Shown here piece by piece: positions 1-11,821 of a stretch of 64,000 nt of DNA (positions are counted from its first letter, which is position 1; every line of letters starts with the position of its first letter). This stretch comes from Gymnopus androsaceus JB14 (lineage: Eukaryota > Basidiomycota > Agaricomycetes > Agaricales > Omphalotaceae): contig ML769435.1 in the NCBI GenBank assembly GCA_009733575.1, positions 1 through 64,000 on the forward strand. Direction: 5' to 3'. The notes beneath the pieces were generated by a model that was not told where the DNA came from, made no database searches, and saw nothing but the letters and a program-made list of their open reading frames with translations. Both the position numbers and the translations under genes were made by a program.

Positions 1-60
1 GTGGGAGGCGAGTCGGACGTTTTCCGGCGTCAAGCGTGGGGAGTTCCGGGTCGTTAGGTA

Positions 61-317
61 GTACTAGTTGGAAGTGTTCTAGTCAAGAGGTGTCGAAGAT
101 GTTTATCTAGCACACAATCCCACGCTATCGAGAGGGTACAAAAAAGGAAGGAGTCTAGACAAGGCGATCAGCGCTAAAGCTCAGAAGCAGTGTCAGTTGC
201 CAGGTGCCGAAAGACCTTGGCAGTGCTCGCTCTGGACTCCTTCATTTTTGGTACCCTCTCGATAGGCGTGGGATTGTGTGCTAGATAAACATCTTCGACA
301 CCTCTTGGTTCTAGTAC
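61..317. repeat. Fold-back element with long inverted arms
   Basis: The segment at about 61-160 recurs in reverse complement at about 229-317. Both arms share the stretches AGAGGTGTCGAAGATGTTTA and CACACAATCCCACG and end in GTACTAG. Only about 70 bp between the arms is unique, so the single strand would fold into a large hairpin. No coding sequence is convincing here. It abuts the next element at 320. It could be a MITE or a fold-back transposon; I see no clear target-site duplication. Confidence 0.75.
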
Positions 318-319
318 TA

Positions 320-919
320 TCGATGACCCGGAAGTTAAAAATGACCCGGAAGTTAAAAAAATCACAGTAAATCGCTTGCGGTGCTTGCAAATCGCACTCT
401 TTCTGCTTAAAACTTTTAATATAAGGTGTTGTACATGTTTTAAAGGCATCTGCCTATTTACTTTGAAGGAATATTGCGAGAAAAAAATTCAGGATTTTTG
501 AACTTGTGTGAAATCACACTTTTTTCAGGTTCACATGACCTTCTTGATTTTTAGAGCCACAAATACTTCACGGGCAAGTATAAGATTTTAACAGTACCTT
601 TTTTACATGTATATAATTAGTACTGCCAGCCCGTTAAGGTGCCCAACGTGTGGTTGTGGTTTCGCGAGCAAAAATGCCAAAAAAGTGCAGTTTCAGACAC
701 TGCCAATTGCCGTTAAGCGCTCTTTTAACTTCTCTGCCAATTTCAAGGGTCTCGTCGGCTCCCTCTGGTATCCTTCCAAACGTCTCTTAAAAATCACCAA
801 AGCTCATGGAAAGACTCTTTAATATCTTAAATATATTCTCCCAAAATCCGGGAGCTATCCATTGAGAACTGCAAAACTTTTTCTATGCAGACTTTTTTTT
901 TTAACTTCCAGGTCATCGA
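320..919. mobile_element. TA-flanked inverted-repeat element, 600 bp (mariner-type MITE)
   Basis: The left end reads TCGATGACCCGGAAGTTAAA and the right end is its reverse complement with one change (TTAACTTCCAGGTCATCGA). Both ends are directly flanked by TA (318-319 and 920-921), the target-site duplication of Tc1/mariner elements. The left terminal motif is doubled head-to-tail (323-358). No transposase is visible, so the element is non-autonomous. Superfamily assignment is inferred from the TA duplication alone. Confidence 0.7.
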
Positions 920-1574
920 TAGTATAGCCAGCAGCAGTAGCTATCTTCGGATAAGGTGTCGTATTGGCCAAACCTGCTGCGACAAAAGACATCAACGCTA
1001 GCCTAATCAAAAGGGAATTAAATCATCGTACCCTCTTATCCATCATGCGTGCAGAACTTCCATCTCTCCCTATAGAGCACTCCATCCGCTGGACTAGAAG
1101 TTAGAACTTTTTTTTTTTGGTTACGCATGCGCCAAACCTTGAAAATGACCAGTAGCGTATCTAGCTCTCGCTGTAGGTGGTAGTTGTTTCAATGGAGACA
1201 TCAGAGACTTTGGTGGCGCCGGTATCTAGATGGTAGAAGGCACCCAGTAAAAGTAGGAGTGCGCGGAGAAGAATAAGAATACAAGGAGCAACTGCGGATA
1301 AAGGAACAAACAAGACATATCATCAGAGATTCTTCTAGTTTAGCTGCTTTACAAGTGAGGAACAAGCGCGCAGCTAGAGAGGGGGAGAGTCCAGACATGG
1401 ATTGAGGATGCAGAAATAGAGGATACCGGTGGAGAGGCCGAAAGAATCATCGTCGAAGGAATCAATGACCATAGCCTTGACCATAGCGCTCAAAAGATTC
1501 TCCGAATCCCACGCCACTTGCGCGTCAATGCTATTCTCCTGAGGTCACGAAACATTGAACTAGACTTTTATTTA

Positions 1575-2336
1575 CAGCTGATCACGAATTTGTAGCCATA
1601 CTTTTTGAAAAACACTCATTACTGTTTTTGTTTACATCTAAACAAAATGACCCACTTTGGATGAGCCTAGAGCTCCAATGGCCAATGAGAGGCCATCGTT
1701 GTAATACGTGTGTAAGACCGGGGTCGACGGTCTTGGGAAAGGTACTAGAAGTAGCTTTGGGGCCTTAGTATAAAAGGCGGGCGAGATCCGCAATCGAATA
1801 TGTGTGCGGGTGAGTTAGTCGAAGACTAATAGAGAGAAGCGGGTGGATTGGGAATGCCAAAGCTCCCGAATATGAGTTATGAGTCTAGTTGTGTGAGCCG
1901 ACGTCGATTGGTCGACGGCGGCGAGTCTGGTTGTCGTATGAGCTTGCTGGTAGTCAAGTCGACGCGTAAGTCGAAAAGCGGAAGCCAGAACAAGCGTATA
2001 TTGGATATAGAAAATAGACAGAGTATAAGAGAAAAGAGAAATAAGAGATACGGGAGTAAAACAAGTTAATATCAAGACAAGGGACCCTCCAAGAGAGGTT
2101 ACCGGTTATATACGAGCGGAATGTTGGATTGATGAGTAGTAAGTATGTACGGAAGTAGCTGAGACCCGTCGTGGGGTTAGCGGGCGGTTGTTGGTTCGTG
2201 AGACTGGATTGTAAGTATGATCGGACGGGTTTGGGGTTGAAGATAGTGGAATCGGTGGTACTGGGTATGACAACGTGGAGCGTAGAATGATAAAGAGTGT
2301 TTTTTCAAAAGTATGCTACAAATTCGTGATCAGCTG
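1575..2336. mobile_element. TA-flanked inverted-repeat element, 762 bp
   Basis: The left end CAGCTGATCACGAATTTGTA returns in reverse complement at the right end. The arms match for about 42 bp with a couple of gaps, and both ends are flanked by TA (1573-1574 and 2337-2338). The interior is purine-rich with short overlapping ORFs and no recognisable transposase. This looks like a second non-autonomous Tc1/mariner-like family, with termini different from those of the 320-919 element. Confidence 0.72.
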
Positions 2337-2409
2337 TAATAGGCCCGGGGCAGTGACTCGTGCTGCATAGTTTATGCCCTGGAACTGGTGCTCATATCTA
2401 GGGGCCGTG

Positions 2410-2872
2410 CCGTAGACTTAGCACATCGAAAGAACGTACAATTGCGATTATCAACTAAGTTCGCACTGTAGGTAGACCGTAGAAAAAAAGAGGAAGGCTA
2501 ACAACATCGTTCTCGATACCACCTAAATTGATAAGTATACATTGGATAGCTGAAACGAGGTGATAGGAGAAGGAAGTACTATACCATCCCCAAATTCTTG
2601 ACACTGAACAGCAGTTATGTTTTGCTCAGGTCACATAGTACTTATAAAATACACTTAAAAGGAACCCCAGTGTTTTGAGCAGTGATAGCTTGGTCATCAA
2701 ACCATGGTCCAGGGTATCTTTCCATTCCTGGAAAATGTATGGGAAAAGTTAAAGGAAAACTTACCCTTTGTGAATCATTTCCATCATCAGAAATATATTT
2801 TATTTCCCGCCTACCGTAATTGTTGTCGCCTACCCAGCTCCTGAATTGCTGCTTGTGCCCAACTTGTGCCAC
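2410..2872 (-). pseudogene. Gene remnant of unknown family, first copy
   Basis: On the minus strand a plausible exon encodes WVGDNNYGRREIKYISDDG, followed after an intron-like gap by GMERYPGPWFDDQAITAQNT. These look like real protein, but neither end is complete and I do not recognise the family. The 2415-2575 part has a diverged relative at about 9555-9705: both share GAAAGAACGTACA and a block ending in CGTTCTCGAT.CCACCTAAA. It is probably a fragment of an expanded gene family stranded among repeats. Confidence 0.35.
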
Positions 2873-2952
2873 GGCTAGTGATAAAGGGAGCCCCGAGGTT
2901 TCTAATTATGTGTGGCGAATACCTTGTTGCTGTACAATCACGCCACTTTCAT

Positions 2953-3695
2953 CCATCCAACGGTTCGCTCACATGAACGATGTTATGGTCCCAAGCACAC
3001 CCGGTACAACAGTCAGTGGCGAGCTTGTTTGAAACCCGGAAAAGGTAACACCGACGCCGAGGGCAAGTGAGAGGATTAGCAGTATCCATCGCTTGGGTGT
3101 CGAGTCGATTTCGTGAAAATAAGAGCAAAGCATACGTAGAGCCGGAGGTGAGATGGATGGAGGCAAGTCGATTTTTAATGCGAAAAGCTGTAATGCCTGA
3201 ACAGCTTCCTGCAGCGCATATCGATGACCAGGAAGGAGTGAACCGAGCAAGAAGGGATGAGAGACGTAAAGTAGTGTAAGCGCTGAGATCTAAAAGGCGC
3301 CGAAGTAAGCGCCCTACTTTCCTTGCTCATTCATCTTAGCTCTTCGAATATCCAGATCTAGAAATCGATGAAGCTTCAAAGTATCAAGGCATAAGTGATA
3401 CTCGCCAGACCTTAATTACCAGTTAATGCCATGTATTTCGATCCATCATCGCGAGCCAACCAACTTCTGCCTCTTTTTAGCCCTGCAAAACACTGCAGCG
3501 TCGACTTCCGTTTCTCAGTTTACGCACTGTCCTGGTGCCGGAACTTTAGCTGTGACTTACCGCGGGGTGCTCCAGTGCTGGGCTGGAGAAATGCTGGATT
3601 GTACGTGACGCCTTCTTTTTCCTCAGCCGTTCACTCATTACTGATCATCGCTGTCCTTTCTTCCAGCTCTAATTCCGTCTCATAACCCTATATCC
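2953..3695. repeat. Dispersed repeat block C, copy 1
   Basis: This block is almost identical to 22117-22886. On the minus strand it carries a 93-codon ORF with a hydrophobic segment (RWILLILSLALGVGVTF), also present in the second copy. A second ORF on the plus strand is frame-preserved in both copies. No family is recognised. The block runs directly into a diverged copy of block A. Confidence 0.8.
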
Positions 3696-4240
3696 AGCAT
3701 TTAATTCCCAATGGCATGCTTTACTATCTGACTACGTCAAACTGCCCGTCCGACGGCAGGTATTACCACCAAGTATGCTAGCCACGAAACCGAGGGCGAC
3801 GAGCTAACCCTTCGTTCCCTTTTCTATCTCGTATAAAGACATCCCACTAACTGAGACCTTCATTCCTTCCTCATCTCTTACCTGTACCACAGGCACCTGC
3901 ACCGAAATCGACCCTAATAACGAAGTACCGGACTGGCGTCCATTTACTCAATGGAAATTTGAGAGCACGAGACAAGCGCGGAAGTGTATTGGTTCTAAGG
4001 GTGCATGGATGGTATGTTCGTGTACTACTTTTTCCATCGATGATGCGGGTACTAACGCTGCCTTTTCCCCAAGCAGTTAGTTTACTATACTTGGCGCTTT
4101 TCAATGGGTCGAAAGTGTGGTTAAGAACTCAGAATGTGTGCTCTCATTCCTCGACCATGAATGCATCTACCAACGTGACCATCGATGCCTTCGAGTGGTG
4201 ATCCCCGATTGGCTCAAAGTGATTTCGATAACTGCATTTA
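3695..4240. repeat. Dispersed repeat block A, diverged copy
   Basis: This block is related to 20203-20934 and 22886-23619 but carries many substitutions and small indels, so it is the oldest copy seen here. As at 22.9 kb it follows block C directly, so C+A is a conserved junction. The long plus-strand ORF seen in the younger copies is broken here. Confidence 0.75.
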
Positions 4241-5326
4241 TGCAAGCAAGTTTGCCTCTTTATTCCCATGTCCGCTTCCCATACTCGATTTCCTTGTCTC
4301 TAGTTCGGGCTCGAGTTTCTTTTTGGTTGGCTACTAGCTCTTGGTGCTTGATTCGAGTTTCGGTCTATGAGCGTTGGAGTCGGTGCAGATGAATGTACGC
4401 GGCCAGACTTTTTCTTTTTCTTCTCCGTATACCATTGTCTTGAACCTCCACGTTCAAGCATGGTGTAACTTGCTGCTGCCACACAAATGAGCCGTTTGCA
4501 ACTACTCAACATCGTCTCTACGCTTGCTTTGCCTTGCTTGGAACATCAGACCACGTTCTGTATGATTCAATTCGTGAATCTGATCTATTCACTACATAAC
4601 AGATATCCTTGTTCCCTTGAACGTTTGCTTCAGAGTTCGCGCAGAGATAATGTATACACAAAACGGTGTCTCAGGTTGTCCGCCACTAATCCATAGTGGA
4701 TGCAGATGAAATTTTCAATATGCATCTATTCAAGCTGATTCCTTTCTCTTGCCGCGATGCTCTTTCTTCCTTTTTTTCGTGGGTTGATTGATCAGCTCGT
4801 CAGACTTGAGGGTCTCTACACGGTGCTTTGCTTCTTTGTTTGAACGTTTGGGCGTTTTATCTCGTACTAATTAGGGCTGCATGACGCAGTAGACTGCGGG
4901 CCTGATTGATCTGTGGTCTCCCCGGGGCAATTGACGTGAAGATCTTACTCTCAGACACTCCGCTCCTCGAATTCTCTTACTGAGTTACAGCTCTGTGGAA
5001 GATTCCAACGCGGTCACATACGCTTGTATTGAATCATCCAGCTCTTTCTTCTTGATTATAGGATCACATGGAACCGTGAACGGAGGTTCACCGTCGACTG
5101 ATTTCTTTGCATTTCCATATCAGGTAATTTCAGCTTGGAGTGGCTTCGGTTGCAGCCTTCATGTTCTCAGTAAGAATATTCTCAACTTTCTTTTGATATG
5201 CTACTTAGTGGTTAAAACGTGCAATAGTTGAACATTTCTCAAAGGCTAAGCTTCGAACTTTACTCAAAACAGACTTCAATTTTAATTCAAACAAGTAGTT
5301 CTTTAACAGAAATCCGAAATCAACAC
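4241..5326. other. Region without a supported gene
   Basis: Only short overlapping ORFs are present, with AT-rich sequence and no conserved motif. It lies between repeat block A and the 3' end of the small secreted-protein gene. I see no RNA gene or inverted repeat in it. Confidence 0.5.
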
Positions 5327-5910
5327 TAGAATCCGACTCCGGATTGGAAGGAAAAAATGGCTGGTTTCGTGTTCTAGAAGGGTAGAAGTTACTATCAGGT
5401 TCAAGAACTCCTTAAGCTCTGATACTTACCCGCATTACTATTTGATGGAGATCTAGGAGGTTTGAGCATTCAAGCTGGCCGTTTTGGCAGCTGAAGAAAA
5501 TACGGGTGAACTTGATCGTTCGCTCATTGTAACAGGATCGATACTTACACCCATTCTCCCGTGTTGATGCAGCACAAATTACCAGAGCCACCTACCGGCG
5601 AATCGCGAAGGTCAGTTCCAGTCGATAACAGAAATTTCTGCGACAAACTACTCACACTATACGTCGTAGAGGTCGTAGAATGAGTTTCGAAGACGAAGAG
5701 TAAGAAATTCAGATACAATAGCTTACGGTACTAGTGAAATCCTCTGCTCCGCCACCTGTAAATGGCAAAGTAAGCTAAACCACGACTTACGCCCTCAGGA
5801 GACATATAAAACTTACACAGAATGATAGCTGGCCCCTGGGGGACAGCAGCAACACCAGTAAAGGTCATCAAAGCGACAACGACAGCAGGGAGGGCGAACT
5901 TGAACAACAT
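5327..5910 (-). CDS. Small secreted cysteine-containing protein
   Basis: The start codon at 5910 opens a classic signal peptide (MLFKFALPAVVVALMTF, then ALA-like TGVAAVP). Joining exons across GTAAGT-type introns gives a short mature protein with few cysteines. Recognisable pieces are ILCGGAEDFTST, GGSGNLCCINTGEWVCQNG and QLECSNLL. A last intron (GTAAGTATC...CTTCTAG) puts the stop at 5327-5329; if it is not spliced, the stop is at 5412-5414. The total is about 110-125 residues. The size, signal peptide and CC...C...C pattern fit the small secreted proteins common in Agaricomycetes. No named family is recognised and the function is unknown. It is divergent to the carboxylesterase gene. Confidence 0.6.
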
Positions 5911-6506
5911 TTCGGATATGAGTGAGTAGTAGTGCTGGGTGAGCTCTGAAAATTTTTGCTTAACTTTTCGACTCTTTTATAGCTGCTCCCTACCTGGGAT
6001 TCGACAAATGCCATAGTATCCTAACTTGGGTTCAGGTACTAGGGGCTTAGGCCCTCGCATACGCAAAAATGGTATTAGCCTCTGGGGTTCCGACTTCGCC
6101 TCAATTAAATCCTCCTGACAGTGTCGCGTCTTTGATACCACAATGGCGCATCGGGAGAAATAGCAAGACTGGACGTAGGTCCAGCTCTAACGCGGACGGT
6201 GGAACTTCGACGTCAGCGGTTTCGACTGCAAGTCGCAGCGAAGAATTCGATGATCTGTACTAGACGCAGTCGCGCGTCTTTATTGTTGGAGTCGGGAAGC
6301 CTACTTCATCACCCGTACCCCACACCCGCACAAACCGTACACCCGACAGTAGAAGGACACAGGAAACAGTGTCTTATGACCAGGAAACGCCACTCACGAT
6401 ATACGCGGGGGCGGGACGTCCCGCGGTAGAATGGCGATTACATCATGCTTCCAGTACTTATAAGAAAGGCCGCGTCGACTGTCTTGCTCTTTCCTCACTC
6501 TTCACA

Positions 6507-8918
6507 ATGTTCATACTGGGTTACTGTGTCCTTTTGCTATCCGTATCAGCCTCTTCTACCAATTTGATCCAATCCCGCTCAAATTCATCGGAATCGGTCG
6601 TGGATGTAGGTTACGATCAATACCAAGGTGTTTTCGACACGAATACCAATGTGACAAACTTTTGGGGTATACGATATGCAGCGCCTCCGACTGGTAAGCA
6701 TCTTTGTTTCTCGCTAAAAGTATACCTTTTGATATCATTCAAAGGTGAACTACGGTTTCGAGCTCCTCAACCACCTGCGAATGTTGATGGTGTACAGTCT
6801 GCAGACACCAAGCCTCTAGAATGTATCCAAGGGCTCGCTACGGACTCTGAAGACTGTTTGTTTCTAAAGTAAGTTGTCCATCCTTCTCACAAGTATTCCA
6901 TTCCTGAATGCTACGATAATCGTTTAGCGTGGTGATACCAGGAAACAGCATTAACGACAAATTGCAGGCGGAGGGTAAGCCAGTGCTAAATCTAATACGC
7001 ACTTTCTAATACTACTTCCTTAGCTATATTATTGGGAATGCCTCAATGTATCCCGGCTCGGACCTCCTTCAGGAAGCCAACAATGAGGTGATAGCTGTGC
7101 TTATCCAGTACAGGTTGGGCCTTTTTGGTATGTTCTTAAACAGCGTGTCTTTGAATTATGGTTCGGATCAGACTAACGTGAAGTTTTTCAAGGTTTTCTT
7201 GCAGGGAATGACGTGAAAGAAAATGGCGACTTGAACGCTGGTCTCTGTAGGTGAACACGATTTGGACTAGAACTACAAGATTGACACTTCAATCCATACA
7301 GTGGACCAACACTTCGCCTTGCGCTGGGTTAATACACATGTGAGAGCTTCCTGTGTCAATTCTGTGCTCCTTGTCCTGAGAGCAAGGGGTAAAATAGATC
7401 TCAAATTTCGGTGGAGATCCCGAAAAAGTTACCATCTGGGGTGAATCAGCAGGTGATCCCATTCTTTACTGGGTGTCTCCCTCTCTCTGATCAATGTTCT
7501 AAGGAGCGGGATCTGTTATACAACACATCGTGGCTCAGGATGGACAGACTTCACCACCATTGTTCCGAGGTGCAATTACAAGTTCGACTTACTTACCCTC
7601 GCAATATCCATTCAACGATTCCGTTCCTGAGGTGTGCTTGATACCTCGGGCTGAAAATCCTTTCTTAATCTTATCATATAGGGTATTTACATGGAAGTGC
7701 TTTCGCAAACCAAGTTCGTCTTCCGAGTGGTCTGCACTTTGAATCGCCTTTATTCATGCTCGTATCTTTTGTTCTAGCTGCTCCTCCGCCAGTGATACCT
7801 TGGCTTGTCTTCGAGCCTCGGATGTTGGAACTCTTAGCACCGCGAACACTAACATCCAAGCGGGCGCTTTCTTCGGAACTTTTGTTTTCTCCCCAGTGAT
7901 AGATGGTAACTTTATCACACAAAGGCCGACAGTAGCTTTGAAGGAAGGCAAAATCAATGGAGTAAGGTCTCGAGAAATGCCTTAAACGTACCTGTTCTTA
8001 CTCACTTTCTTAGAACGCATACCTTGCAGTCACCAATACCAATGAAGGCGTCATTCTCGTGAACGCTACCGGCGTGGTCATGAATACCTCAATCTACGCT
8101 GGTGAACTCTTCCCCAAATTTGGTGCCGCTCAGGATGCGGAAGTTGCTCAACAGTATGCGGGGCTAGGACCCACTCTTGATCAAATTATCGCGGTTATGG
8201 GGGATTGTGGGTTTTTCTACTTGCTGAGGTTGTTGGGATTGTTCTCATGATGAGGCTTTGTGCAGCGATTCTCAAGTGTCCAAGCTATTATATACTGAAT
8301 GCTTTTCATCAAAGAAACTTCAGTGCGTTCAAGGTATGTAATATATATATATGTAGTCCTTCAAAATGAACCATGGGCATCAATGATTTGCATTCATGCG
8401 ATCTTTAGGGAGAGTTTGGTACGTACTGAGCAACTTTTTTCAACCCCTGCTAACTTTGGCCTCAGCAATACCTCCGGCTATTCATGGATTGGACGTCCCC
8501 TACTATTATCCGACGTAAGTCGCGATCGTTTTCTTGGGTTTCTTTTGCCTACGTCTTACTCTCCCTTTCAGCATTAAAGAACCAGCAGAACTAGCAATAC
8601 TAGCAATGACTTTCCCGAATAAAACTTTCTCCGCGGCGTTTTCACAGTCCTTCTTGTCATTCGTGGTTTCATTGGATCCAAATGACAAAATTGGCCCATC
8701 GGACGACATCACGCCTCCTTGGACGGTTTACTCGATTGAGCAAACTGAAATGGTGTTCAACAAAACTGTCGATAATCAGACTGACATACAGACGATCATG
8801 ACAGACCCTGCGTTTCTTGAACGCTGCAGGTAAATTTTATGCTCCATTCCGATTGCGTAGGATCTAATATCTGGCTGTCAGGTTCTGGGAGAGTGTAGGA
8901 GAATTGACGGGTCAATGA
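6507..8918 (+). CDS. Secreted type-B carboxylesterase/lipase, oxyanion-loop segment damaged
   Basis: Sixteen exons can be joined by GT-AG introns of about 50-80 nt. The protein starts MFILGYCVLLLSVSASS (signal peptide), then shows FWGIRYAAPPTG, ELRFRAPQPP and DSEDCLFLN, the carboxylesterase type-B opening. The nucleophile elbow is GESAGAGSV (about 7440-7500, Ser nucleophile). TNTNEGVILVN supplies the likely acid Glu and AIHGLDVPYYYP the His. The fold is alpha/beta hydrolase, secreted, cleaving esters. The oddity is at 6960-7030: the strand and loop normally reading PVxVWIHGGGY is reduced to codons for GGGY in a different frame from the preceding exon (GNSINDKL), so the oxyanion His-Gly region is truncated. 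Everything after it is well conserved to the stop at 8916-8918. It may be recently inactivated or mis-assembled. Confidence 0.85.
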
Positions 8919-10365
8919 TTGGGTGAGATTCATGCTGTTGCACAGACCAGTAGGATGTGTTAGCTTATCTTTTATGTTCACTGTTCGAATAGAATCAATG
9001 GCCTATACTGTACTGTACTAGAACGGACAATCTTGAGCAAAACGTAAAGACGCGACCACGCAGCGACATGTTCGCGTTTAGCTACAGTAAATAAAAGTTT
9101 TAAAAAACACCATGCTAGGAAGTGAGGCCTAGTGAGGGCCATGCACCAGGCCAGAGAAACAGAGGAAGAAAGACTAGGCAGAGATTGACAGTAATGAGCA
9201 AAGATAACACGCAGAGACTTCGACTCTTGAATCAGTATTATGAGCATCAAGTCCTGGGTTATGCACATGAATTAGAAGCAAATGTTTTAAGAAAGTACAG
9301 AGGCGACTAATATAGTGGACTTTTGACTCCCATTCCGCTACAGCCTCACTCAGATTGACAGCGTTGAATTTACAATGGGCATGCCCCTCCTTCAGGGTGG
9401 CAGCTACAAGGTGTGGACGATTGTATGAGGAGTGGTCACGACAGGAAAAAATATTGCGCTCACAATCCGTGACTAGTGCCATCCGGATTCTCGACTAGTG
9501 GTCCACAGCACATGGATTGAGGAGGACCTGTGTGCGGATAAGTAATGAGAACCAATGAACAACGCGGAAAGAACGTACATATAAGTTTCTTTACGTATCA
9601 TACAATCCAGTAAGTTCGCAATCAAGCAGAGAAAATGAAGAAGACTGACAACACCGTTCTCGATGCCACCTAAAACTCGAATCAGTAAGCAAACACATAC
9701 ATTGTGCAACTAGACTTACAAGTAACCCTAGTGCCTTGTACAGTGACAACTTGCATATTGATTAAGAGGAGAATGGAAAAGATTGTGCCAAGGTTAGAAA
9801 AACGAAACATGACTGTTAAGAATATGGAGGGATGGGTTTGTTTTGGTGGATATTTAAGTAGTGTTCCCTTGTCCTGTTACCCTGGTAGTTCTTATTCAAG
9901 TTATTGAAAAAAAAGTTGAGAGTATGGTCTGCCAACGTCTCCAGGAAAGGGGCTGAGATTTAAGAAGATATATTGCATATATCCGAATTTCAGTAAGCGG
10001 CACGTACAAAAGGAGTATAATGTATACTAATGTATACCAGTCAATACTCAGCCAAGTAAGACGGACCAAGCCCCCTGCTTGGCGCGAGAGAAAGTCTAAA
10101 GACTTGAAACAACATGTACAATAGCCGGAATTTCAAGGCGGTTCAAAGACAGACGACATATGTCATCTGCTAGCCCACTTTTAATAACCAAAAAAACATG
10201 ACAGATGATATGAACACTAACCAGAAAGAGAGTAAATCCATATATGAGTTCCGCAGTGCCCAGCGAAGATGACAGAGTCCTCACGTTCGAGTGTCAGGCT
10301 CAGAGCCGTAACCAAAATGGATCTATCAAAAGTCGAAATATTTGGTGAATTCTTGCGTCATAATC
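8919..10365. other. Gene-poor stretch with a diverged gene fragment
   Basis: About 9555-9705 is the diverged second copy of the 2415-2575 fragment, with a hydrophobic minus-strand reading (VVSLLHFLCLIANLLDCM). The rest holds only short ORFs. No complete gene, RNA gene or inverted repeat was seen. Confidence 0.45.
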
Positions 10366-11640
10366 CGAGCTCGAAACTCAATTTCAAGGAGCGGCAAGTG
10401 CAGAGCGTATGATGAACAGAGAACTGAATACCCACATACGAGATTACGACCAACCCAGCTCCAAATCGACGCAATAATGTTACAGTCCGAGGACTCGAAA
10501 CATTGGCCGAACTTTTCGGGTCGGTACTGCCATTTTTAGTGCACCGAAAATATTAGTCAACTAAAACCTACACCATGGCTCGTAGGAATGAGCTTACAAC
10601 AAGAATAGCACAATATGAAAGAAAATCCGAGTACTACATCTGGAGCTGCTCAGGTCGCCGGCGCTCGTCAGAGTGTTCCTGTTTTCATTCTTTTGGCGCT
10701 GTCTATCCGAGTCGTTGCTCTACTCTTTGGATGAGAGTACAGGTCTTTGGCGATAATTTCGTGTTGTACAGGGTATTGTAAAGTGTCTGTTATCAAGTCA
10801 TTCCAAATCGATTCCAAAGGTAATTAAACCTTCCATCGACGCTATCGCTTCAATCTCGAAGCTCGAAGCCCCACGGTCGCGCCTATCAAATTGTTGTCTC
10901 CGAGTCTGGACTTACAGAACTTCAGTACCAGTCCCTGTCCAGTTCCTTCGTCCGCATTCCCCAACTCAGGTTTCAGAATTCACTAAGAAAATGAAAGTCA
11001 GCCGCAGTACTCAAAAGTCGTGGATTTACAAAACGTACCTTGATGGTATCTGTTATATCCACAGAACCTCGAGGACTAGGACACAAACTTTCATTTTTCG
11101 GTTTTTTCAATGGTCCTCTGGGCCTCAATTCACTGTTCCCGATAGCAAAATGATCAGCTAGGGGAAAGAAAGCCGAACTTGTAGTAGAGCTGGATGATTC
11201 AGGAGGTTGAGGTTCTGAAGGAGTGGATCCAACAGGAAGTTGCAACTCCGATTCTGGAGCGGAACTACCAGTGGATGATTCCATACTCGTTTGCAGTCCT
11301 GAAGGATTCGGAGCGTCCTCAAGTGGCAAATATGAAGGAGCAGGACTGAAAGATCCCGGCGCCTGCGACTTTGAAGGAGCGTTACTGGAAGATTCGGGCG
11401 CAGATCCAAATTGATTATCCTCAGAGCCCCGGGTCGAGGCAAAAATGGACGAATCCAGGCTAAAAGTACCAGCCTCTTCCGTGGTCATGAAAACATCCGG
11501 GCCTTTCGTGCGGCTGGGCATCGACATTCTACGATGAAGGTGATTAGAATGCGGGAAAGTGTTCCAACGATTCGCTCAAATGAAAGATGTTATGGTCCCA
11601 AGCACTCCCAGTGCAATGGGCAATGGCGAGCTTGTTTGAA
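10366..11640. repeat. Dispersed repeat block B plus the start of block C
   Basis: It is nearly identical to 20935-22200 from a sharp left border at CCGAGCTCGAAACTCAATTT. On the minus strand it encodes a Ser/Pro/Glu-rich low-complexity stretch (PSYLPLEDAPNPSGLQTS, LRPRGPLKKPKNES) with the frame kept in both copies. Here the block lies just downstream of the KOW-like gene, so it may be that gene's 3' part. The beginning of block C (11540-11660) is present but more diverged. Confidence 0.8.
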
Positions 11641-11821
11641 ACCCGGAAAAGGTAACTCCAATCCGTCCATGGGGGTGGGGTTCCAGCTCTGAGTGTGAGT
11701 GGAGCCCCCCCTTGTGTGAACGTAGCATTTTCTAGTCGATTGCCAAAACTTGGGATTGCCAGTCGCTCACGGGCAGCATCCTTTGCCCTTTCCTCGTCTT
11801 CCAACTTTTTCCGCGCCTCAC

